Positions 4,183 to 6,202 of a stretch of DNA of 6,202 nt are shown piece after piece. Under the pieces are notes generated by a model that was not told the DNA's origin, made no database searches, and saw only the letters and a list, made by a program, of their open reading frames with translations. Numbering within the stretch: the stretch's first letter is position 1; each line of letters begins with the position of its first letter. The position numbers and the translations under genes were made by a program. Source of the DNA: an uncultured Methanobrevibacter sp. (GTDB lineage Archaea > Methanobacteriota > Methanobacteria > Methanobacteriales > Methanobacteriaceae); assembly GCA_902795935.1 (NCBI GenBank), contig CADBMS010000070.1:1-6202 (forward strand), written 5' to 3'.

Positions 4183-4659
4183 TCATAATTCAATATAATA
4201 AGGGCAGATGTTGACAAATTCTCCATCATCCAACCTGAATCCTTTAGGTATTGTCCCCAATTGCCTAAATCCAAGTTTTTCGTATAGATGTCTTGCAGAC
4301 AGATTGTCCTCAACGACAGCATTGAACTGAAGTATTAGAAAATCAAGCTGCTTTGCTTTTTCAATAGAATCCAAAACCAGTTTTTCACCTATATGCTTTC
4401 CTCGCGCATCTGATGATACAGCATAGCTTGCATTAGCAATATGGCCGCATCTTCCGACATTGTTTGGATGGAGAATGTACAATCCCAGAATCCTTTCATC
4501 ATATGCAACTCCAACATAGCTTTGACTATTGAAAAAGTCCGAACCTGTATTTAATGTCAGAAACTCTTCCTGGGGAAATGCATTGCCCTCATTTACTATT
4601 TCATTCCAAACGGAAATCATTTCAGACAGGTCTTCTTTCTCAAATTCCCTAATAATCAT
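4183..4659 (-). CDS. GNAT-family N-acetyltransferase
   Basis: This 158-residue protein has the normal length of a single-domain GNAT enzyme, which moves an acetyl group from acetyl-CoA to an amine. The N-terminus, Met-Ile-Ile-Arg-Glu-Phe-Glu-Lys-Glu-Asp-Leu, is the usual first strand and helix. Motif A is at 80-104, with the acetyl-CoA pyrophosphate loop Arg86-Gly-Lys-His-Ile-Gly91. Motif B is Asn119-Leu-Ser-Ala-Arg-His-Leu-Tyr-Glu-Lys-Leu-Gly-Phe131, where the tyrosine usually acts as general acid. The C-terminus is a Tyr-rich strand. The substrate cannot be told from sequence. Broad relatives acetylate amino-acid analogues, ribosomal proteins or small amines. It is separated from the esterase by 78 bases, has its own TATA box, and shows no ribosome site, so it is probably translated from a leaderless mRNA. 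Confidence 0.9.
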   Translation of the reverse strand: MIIREFEKEDLSEMISVWNEIVNEGNAFPQEEFLTLNTGSDFFNSQSYVGVAYDERILGLYILHPNNVGRCGHIANASYAVSSDARGKHIGEKLVLDSIEKAKQLDFLILQFNAVVEDNLSARHLYEKLGFRQLGTIPKGFRLDDGEFVNICPYYIEL

Positions 4660-4683
4660 ATTTTCTTAATTTAGAAAAAATAG

Positions 4684-4691
4684 CATATAAA
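4684..4691 (-). promoter_or_regulatory. TATA box of the acetyltransferase gene (leaderless)
   Basis: On the - strand the sequence is TTTATATG, centred about 29 bases before the acetyltransferase ATG. Archaeal initiation about 25-30 bases downstream would begin at or next to the start codon. This agrees with the absence of any GGTG-like ribosome site there. Confidence 0.5.
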
Positions 4692-4737
4692 GTTTTCAGT
4701 ATATGAAAAGTACAAAATTTAATTTAACTCATTTTCA

Positions 4738-5589
4738 TTAGATGAAAAATAACTGCAATCCATTATACATATCCGCATCCGTTGCATTCAAATCATGGAA
4801 TGCATTTTTAAGTTGATAATAGACAAAATTATTCCCAAATATCTTTCTTTTTAACATCTCAACTATCTGATTGTTAACCTGATTATATCTTGCATCATTT
4901 GTCCCCAAATAAGCTGCTATGAAATAATCATCACCAAAATCATTAACAATACACTCAATTTCATCGACAGTCTCTTTAGGATAATACAACCCTCCGAACA
5001 TTGAAACATACCATGCATCACCAGACATTGGTAGGAAATATTTAATGTAATCCAAATCATGCTTGAACATGTACCATGTTACAATTGCCCCCAATGAGAA
5101 TCCTCCAAATGCCCTGTGGTCACGTGAGGCACCCAAATCCTTTTTGGAAGTGCTTTTTGCATATGTCGAATAATGAGATTCAACATAAGGCATCAAGGCA
5201 TTTTCAAAATCCAAATGAAAAGGTTCAAGCTCTTCAACACTTCTTGACCATCCCTGCCCCTTGTTTTCTGCATCAAAGGTTGCTGCAACCACAATTAGCG
5301 GATCAATATCATTATTGCATATCATATTGTCCAAAATGTTCAGGATATTCGAGTACTCAAAAAAGTCCCCTGCGTGTCCCGTCCATCCATGCATGAGATA
5401 GAAAACATTATACTTTTTCTTTTCATCATATTCGAACGGCAAATAGATTACTGCTTTTTTGACAATTTTTCTGTTGTTTGTATAATCGATTGTTTCATAT
5501 TCAATTTGTTCCACTTTTCCCTGCTCTTTAGCCTTGCGTTTATAGGATAATGGAACATCTTGAGCCCAACCTGTTCTAAACTTGTCCAT
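4738..5589 (-). CDS. Carbohydrate-esterase family 1-like esterase (alpha/beta-hydrolase)
   Basis: This 283-residue protein matches the esterase D / feruloyl-esterase type (PF00756, CE1-like) of serine hydrolases. The oxyanion region is Leu-Met-His67-Gly68-Trp-Thr-Gly. The nucleophile elbow is Gly163-Phe-Ser165-Leu-Gly167. Gly-Thr-Asn-Asp232 is the likely acidic residue. His265, in Asn-Ala-Phe-His-Asp, completes the triad. No signal peptide precedes the catalytic domain, so it should act inside the cell on imported or internal esters, for example acylated oligosaccharides or acyl glycosides. The substrate is not shown by the sequence. The start ATG has GGTGA 4 bases upstream (5594-5598). It lies 13 bases after the preceding hydrolase, so the two are co-transcribed. 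Its codon use is richer in G+C than the island genes. Close relatives are common in gut Firmicutes, so transfer from bacteria is plausible but unproven. Confidence 0.87.
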   Translation of the reverse strand: MDKFRTGWAQDVPLSYKRKAKEQGKVEQIEYETIDYTNNRKIVKKAVIYLPFEYDEKKKYNVFYLMHGWTGHAGDFFEYSNILNILDNMICNNDIDPLIVVAATFDAENKGQGWSRSVEELEPFHLDFENALMPYVESHYSTYAKSTSKKDLGASRDHRAFGGFSLGAIVTWYMFKHDLDYIKYFLPMSGDAWYVSMFGGLYYPKETVDEIECIVNDFGDDYFIAAYLGTNDARYNQVNNQIVEMLKRKIFGNNFVYYQLKNAFHDLNATDADMYNGLQLFFI

Positions 5590-5602
5590 ACATTCACCAG
5601 TG

Positions 5603-6202
5603 TTATTTTTTCATATTGCTTTGCCAGAACCTAATTGCATTGTCTATCCAACCTTCTGCAATTGTTCCTTCACCTAATCCAAAGCCATGAGGCAACCCAT
5701 GAAACACTTCAATTTCAGCATCGGTTCCGTTTGATTTGATTTGATTGATTCTGTTTTCCATCACTCGGTAATCTGCTATATAATCATGTGTTCCAACGCA
5801 GCTGTATGTAGGCACTTCATATCCAGTTACTTCAGAAAGTCCAGTATACTGCAGTATTACAGTTGAAGGTTTAGGATATTCCTTTACACCAAATTGTCCT
5901 GTTCCGTATGTGCTAATCCATGCTGCCATTCTTGCACCTGCAGAGCCTCCCCATACTGAGTAGTCATCAACATCAACTTCCAACTCTTCTCTGTTTTCAT
6001 GAATGAATGATATTGCTCTTGCAAGATCCTGCATTGCAGTATTCGCTCCTGGTCGGTATATCAATGCAAAGGCATTATATTCTCTTTCGGACAATTCCAA
6101 TGCCTGAGGAAAACTGTCCTGCATAGCTCCAACATATATCATCCCCCCACCGGCATTTATAATTGCAAACTTTGAATAGCTTTTTGCCTTAAAAAAGAAC
6201 AA
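5603..6202 (-). CDS. Alpha/beta-hydrolase (acetyl-esterase/lipase type), N-terminus outside the window
   Basis: The last 199 residues of a serine hydrolase are visible, and the frame remains open at the right window edge. The TTG at 6200-6202 is most likely an internal leucine. Motifs, numbered from the edge, are Asn16-Ala-Gly-Gly-Gly20, an HGGG-like oxyanion hole with Asn-Ala replacing His. The nucleophile elbow is Gly85-Gly-Ser87-Ala-Gly89. Gly-Thr-His-Asp140 is the probable acid, and Gly-Leu-Pro-His172-Gly-Phe supplies the catalytic histidine. The pattern fits the alpha/beta-hydrolase-3 / Aes group of carboxylesterases, acting on short acyl esters. The missing part would hold the N-terminal cap. 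The gene sits directly upstream of the CE1-like esterase, so the two probably act on related ester substrates. It ends at TAA 5603-5605. Confidence 0.85.
   Translation of the reverse strand: MFFFKAKSYSKFAIINAGGGMIYVGAMQDSFPQALELSEREYNAFALIYRPGANTAMQDLARAISFIHENREELEVDVDDYSVWGGSAGARMAAWISTYGTGQFGVKEYPKPSTVILQYTGLSEVTGYEVPTYSCVGTHDYIADYRVMENRINQIKSNGTDAEIEVFHGLPHGFGLGEGTIAEGWIDNAIRFWQSNMKK

Noticed and set aside
4092..4322. 76-codon open frame on the - strand overlapping the acetyltransferase 3' end, possibly a frameshifted extension
   Set aside because: The acetyltransferase is already full length with both GNAT motifs and a natural stop. The other frame shows no GNAT or other pattern.
5076..5396. 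106-codon open frame on the + strand inside the esterase gene
   Set aside because: It is antisense to a well-supported esterase, has no ribosome site and shows no recognisable domain. It is a shadow of the real gene.
1..6202. tRNA, rRNA or known riboswitch
   Set aside because: No G+C-rich structured segment of the kind that stands out in AT-rich archaeal genomes was seen in any intergenic region.

Overview
This window looks like a piece of an AT-rich archaeal genome, most likely a gut methanogen of the Methanobacteriales (Methanobrevibacter or Methanosphaera type). The reasons are strong A+T bias, GGTG/GGTGA ribosome binding sites a few bases before most starts, archaeal TATA boxes preceded by A-runs, and T-run rather than hairpin terminators. 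The genus is an inference from style; no marker gene is present.

Left and centre (1-4060) form an accessory island, visibly richer in A+T than the right end. It opens with the last 43 codons of an IS1182-like transposase (+). Next is a RelE/ParE-type toxin with its small antitoxin (- strand, 208-714). A 341-base intergenic region follows, holding the antitoxin promoter, a dispersed repeat, a hairpin and three tandem 23-bp repeats. These repeats lead into a 426-aa AAA_14/DUF4143 ATPase (1056-2336, +). After a second copy of the dispersed repeat comes a minimal nucleotidyltransferase/HEPN pair (2610-3285, +) and then a second antitoxin/RelE pair (3428-3963, +), paralogous to the first. A third, shortened copy of the dispersed repeat closes the island (4024-4060).

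The right end (4183-6202, all on the - strand) has more ordinary base composition. It carries a GNAT acetyltransferase with a leaderless-looking promoter, a CE1-like esterase, and a partial alpha/beta-hydrolase. The two hydrolases are 13 bases apart and form an operon.

How the parts fit: the island holds three toxin-antitoxin modules plus an ATPase of a family common in mobile and defence neighbourhoods. The two RelE modules share a nearly identical operator-like motif at the same distance from their TATA boxes, which suggests cross-regulation. The dispersed repeat separates the modules, at 846, 2405 and 4024. The most noteworthy signals are this repeat family, the 23-bp iterons before the ATPase, the shared operator, and the CPKC motif in both RelE toxins. 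All of the gene families are known. Any novelty lies in the non-coding architecture and the toxin variant.
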